From NCBI GenBank assembly GCA_903927615.1, contig CAIYNU010000087.1:62001-126000 (forward strand): a stretch of 64,000 nucleotides of DNA, read 5' to 3'. Below, one piece after another: positions 61,771-64,000 of the stretch. The notes beneath the pieces are model-generated. The model saw nothing but the letters and a program-made list of their open reading frames with translations, was not told the origin of the DNA and searched no databases. How positions within the stretch are numbered: the stretch's first letter is position 1; every line of letters begins with the position of its first letter. The translations under genes and the position numbers were made by a program. This stretch comes from an uncultured Rhodospirillales bacterium (GTDB lineage: Bacteria; Pseudomonadota; Alphaproteobacteria; Azospirillales; Azospirillaceae).

Positions 61771-63468
61771 CTCCCGATATTTTCGATTCGGACCCGGTTT
61801 CTGTTAATTGTTGGCGCTAGCATCATTGCTCTTGCCACGATATCGACTTGCGCATTTGCGTTATTTCAACAGCGTCAGATGCAGCACACCGTTTATAATG
61901 AGAGTCTCAACGAGCTGTTATCACTTAAGGCGTTGATCGAAGCGGCAATGTTTCAACGCCTGAAGGACCCGAAGGATATTGGCGCTAAGGTCTTCAATGG
62001 TTGGTTTGCACGGCGGAATGAGGACTTTGCTGGTAAATTATGGAGTGCCTGGAATCCCAAGATCGTTACATACGTCCATGAGACCAGCCCAAACCACGAG
62101 ATTAAGCTTCCTCTCGATGATATTGATCAGGAAGCCCTGGCAACCGGACAATTAACTGCTCGTTTTGTCGGCAACTCTTACCGAATGAGTCTTCCGATTG
62201 TCTTTGGCGTGACCCGTGGCGCTGACGAGGCGTCCTGCCATACCTGCCACGAGACTCTGATTGGCCAGGCCAATGGTGATGTTATTGCGGTATTATCAAG
62301 CGAGATGAGTATCGAATCCAATATGTGGCAATTATGGAATGTCATTTTTACCATGACCATTGCGACATTGATCGCTACAGCTTTGTTATTATTGGCTATC
62401 CGGGTCGTCCTGAACCGTACCATCACCACCCCTATTGCCGCCATCACGGAAACCATGACCAGATTGGCTCGCAGTGATTTGACCGTGGAGATTCCCGCCC
62501 TGTCCCGCGCGGACGAGGTCGGTGCGATGGCCCAGGCGGTTGCCATCTTTAAAGAAAATGCCGTTCTCGCCCAAAGCCTCGCCGTGGAACGCCAAAATGA
62601 ACAGAGCGCGAAGGGGCGCCGCGCCGGGATCATCGAGACCTTGATCGGCGAACTCGACCGGGAAGCCCACCAAGCCTTCACGACCGTGGCGACGGCGGCC
62701 ACCGACATGGAGGATTCGGCGCAAACCATGTCGGAACGGGCAATACAGACCGCCAGACAAAGTGAACAGGTCTCCGATGCTTCCAAATGCGCGTCTGAAA
62801 ATGTGGCCACCGTCGCCGCCGCCAGCGAAGAGATGGCGGCGGCCGTTTGCGACATTAGCGTGCAAGTGACGCGCGCCGCGACTTTAACCCGTGATGCCGT
62901 GACGGAAACGCAGGCAGCCGGTGATCGGGTCCATGGCTTGACCAAAGCCGTGGCACAGATCAGCCAGGTGGTTCGCCTGATCGGCCAGATTGCGGACCAA
63001 ACCAACCTGTTGGCACTCAACGCGACCATCGAGGCGGCCCGGGCGGGTGAGGCCGGCCGAGGATTTTCGGTGGTCGCCAACGAAGTTAAGACTCTCTCCG
63101 CCCAGACGACCCGGGCAACTGAACAGATTGTCAAAAGTATCGAAGACGTGACTCGGGCCAGCACCGAGACCAGCCAGGTCATTTTCGATATTTCCAAGAC
63201 TATTTGTGAAATCAACACCATTTCGGAGTCGATTGCTCAAGCTGTTGACGGACAGCGCGTGGTTACCCGGGCCATCAGCCACTCGACGCAGATCGCCGCG
63301 GCACGAACCACCGAGGTGTCCGACAATATTTCGGCGGTCAGCAGTGCCGCGGTTGACACCCACGCTTGCGCCGATAAGGTCCTTGAGGCCACCACATTAT
63401 TGAAAGAGACGTCAAAAACACTTCGTTCAAAAATTGATTTGTTTTTGGAAAATGTCAGGGCTGCCTAA
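61771..63468 (+). CDS. Methyl-accepting chemotaxis protein with heme c-binding (DUF3365-like) sensor domain
   Basis: N-terminal TM, periplasmic domain with [15 protein letters not shown] (CxxCH), second TM, HAMP, MCP hairpin [41 protein letters not shown]. Confidence 0.9.
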   Translation, partial: LPIFSIRTRFLLIVGASIIALATISTCAFALFQQRQMQHTVYNESLNELLSLKALIEAAMFQRLKDPKDIGAKVFNGWFARRNEDFAGKLWSAWNPKIVTYVHETSPNHEIKLPLDDIDQEALATGQLTARFVGNSYRMSLPIVFGVTRGADEASCHTCHETLIGQANGDVIAVLSSEMSIESNMWQLWNVIFTMTIATLIATALLLLAIRVVLNRTITTPIAAITETMTRLARSDLTVEIPALSRADEVGAMAQAVAIFKENAVLAQSLAVERQNEQSAKGRRAGIIETLIGELDREAHQAFTTVATAATDMEDSAQTMSERAIQTARQSEQVSDASKCASENVATVAAASEEMAAAVCDISVQVTRAATLTRDAVTETQAAGDRVHGLTKAVAQISQVVRLIGQIADQTNLLALNATIEAARAGEAGRGFSVVANEVKTLSAQTTRATEQIVKSIEDVTRASTETSQVIFDISKTICEINTISESIAQAVDGQRVVTRAISHSTQIAAARTTEVSDNISAVSSAAVDTHACADKVLEATTLLKETSKTLRSKIDLFLENVRAA

Positions 63469-63554
63469 TATTTCGTTAAATATCTGTTTTCTGCAATCAT
63501 CGATGTTGTTATTTTCACCGACAAGGCCGTGGTTGTGACGAGTTGGGGGAACTG

Positions 63555-64000
63555 ATGGTCTGGCGCTCGATTTTGCTTTTATCGATGATTAACCTATTGC
63601 TCCTGTTCAGCTCGCCGCCATTGCGCGCCGAGGCGGCATCGACTTCGACCGTTAGGCCAGAATTTGCCCGCAAAGGGGCCCTGACCTGTATGAAATGCCA
63701 TGATGACGCCGCGATCACACAGATCTTGCTGACCCCACACGCCGTCAAAGGCGATGCCGACACGCCGTTTGGCCAGCATGACTGCGAGTCCTGCCATGGC
63801 GCCAGTCCGGAGCATGTCCATAGCCGACCTCCGGAAGGCGCGTTGCGGGATCCGCCAACGGTGCGGTTTTCCGGACCCCACCCGTCATCGCTGGCAGAGC
63901 GCAATGCCGTTTGCCTCGGTTGCCACGAAAATGGCCAGGCCATCCATTGGACCGGCAGCAAACACGCCAATAACGAGGTGGCCTGCACCGCCTGCCATAC
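63555..64000 (+). CDS. Multiheme c-type cytochrome, MtrA/DmsE-like, truncated by window edge
   Basis: Signal peptide MVWRSILLLSMINLLLLFSSPPLRAEA; TCMKCHDD, HDCESCHGASPEHVH, NAVCLGCHENG, ACTACH: four CxxCH in the first ~148 codons; not in the supplied ORF list because it is open at the edge. Confidence 0.82.
   Translation, partial: MVWRSILLLSMINLLLLFSSPPLRAEAASTSTVRPEFARKGALTCMKCHDDAAITQILLTPHAVKGDADTPFGQHDCESCHGASPEHVHSRPPEGALRDPPTVRFSGPHPSSLAERNAVCLGCHENGQAIHWTGSKHANNEVACTACH

Noticed and set aside
1-64000. CRISPR arrays, rRNA operons, complete IS elements or intact integrases
   Set aside because: No regularly spaced repeats, rRNA sequence, full transposase or full tyrosine/serine recombinase seen in the ORF set

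Overview
High-GC, alphaproteobacterial-looking chromosomal window, probably Rhodospirillales-like by gene content (inference). It is mostly housekeeping and metabolic genes. From left to right it holds: the membrane-arm genes of a group-4 (Hyf-type) hydrogenase; two tandem HtrA-like proteases; a trio of repeat-rich secreted proteins; an OYE reductase and an aldo/keto reductase; a large hybrid sensor kinase; tRNA-Asn; rlmE; ppx; tRNA-Gln; a large N6-adenine methylase / type IIG-like restriction protein; a RecQ helicase; dapF-mtaB-ftsY; cysH-cysD-cysNC; an orphan PstS-like protein; a second hybrid kinase; proC, ybjN and ubiK; an L,D-transpeptidase and a SPOR protein; ubiB-ubiE; and tRNA-Glu. A small AT-rich mobilizable island sits at tRNA-Glu. 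It carries a MobV-type relaxase and an 831-codon ORF combining a SIR2-like domain, a STAND-like P-loop NTPase and a helical/TPR-like tail, which is a likely anti-phage protein. The island is bounded by a 16-bp near-perfect copy of the tRNA 3' end. After an ABC-F gene and an unusual acidic protein with two SAP-like motifs, the right end is a redox and chemotaxis cluster: a soluble Cache protein, two chemoreceptors (one with a c-type heme motif CHTCH in its sensor domain), two tandem small cytochromes c, and the start of an MtrA/DmsE-like multiheme cytochrome cut by the window edge. Best candidates for follow-up are the tRNA-Glu SIR2-STAND island and the heme-chemoreceptor/multiheme cytochrome cluster. 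All domain calls were made by reading motifs; no database search was run.
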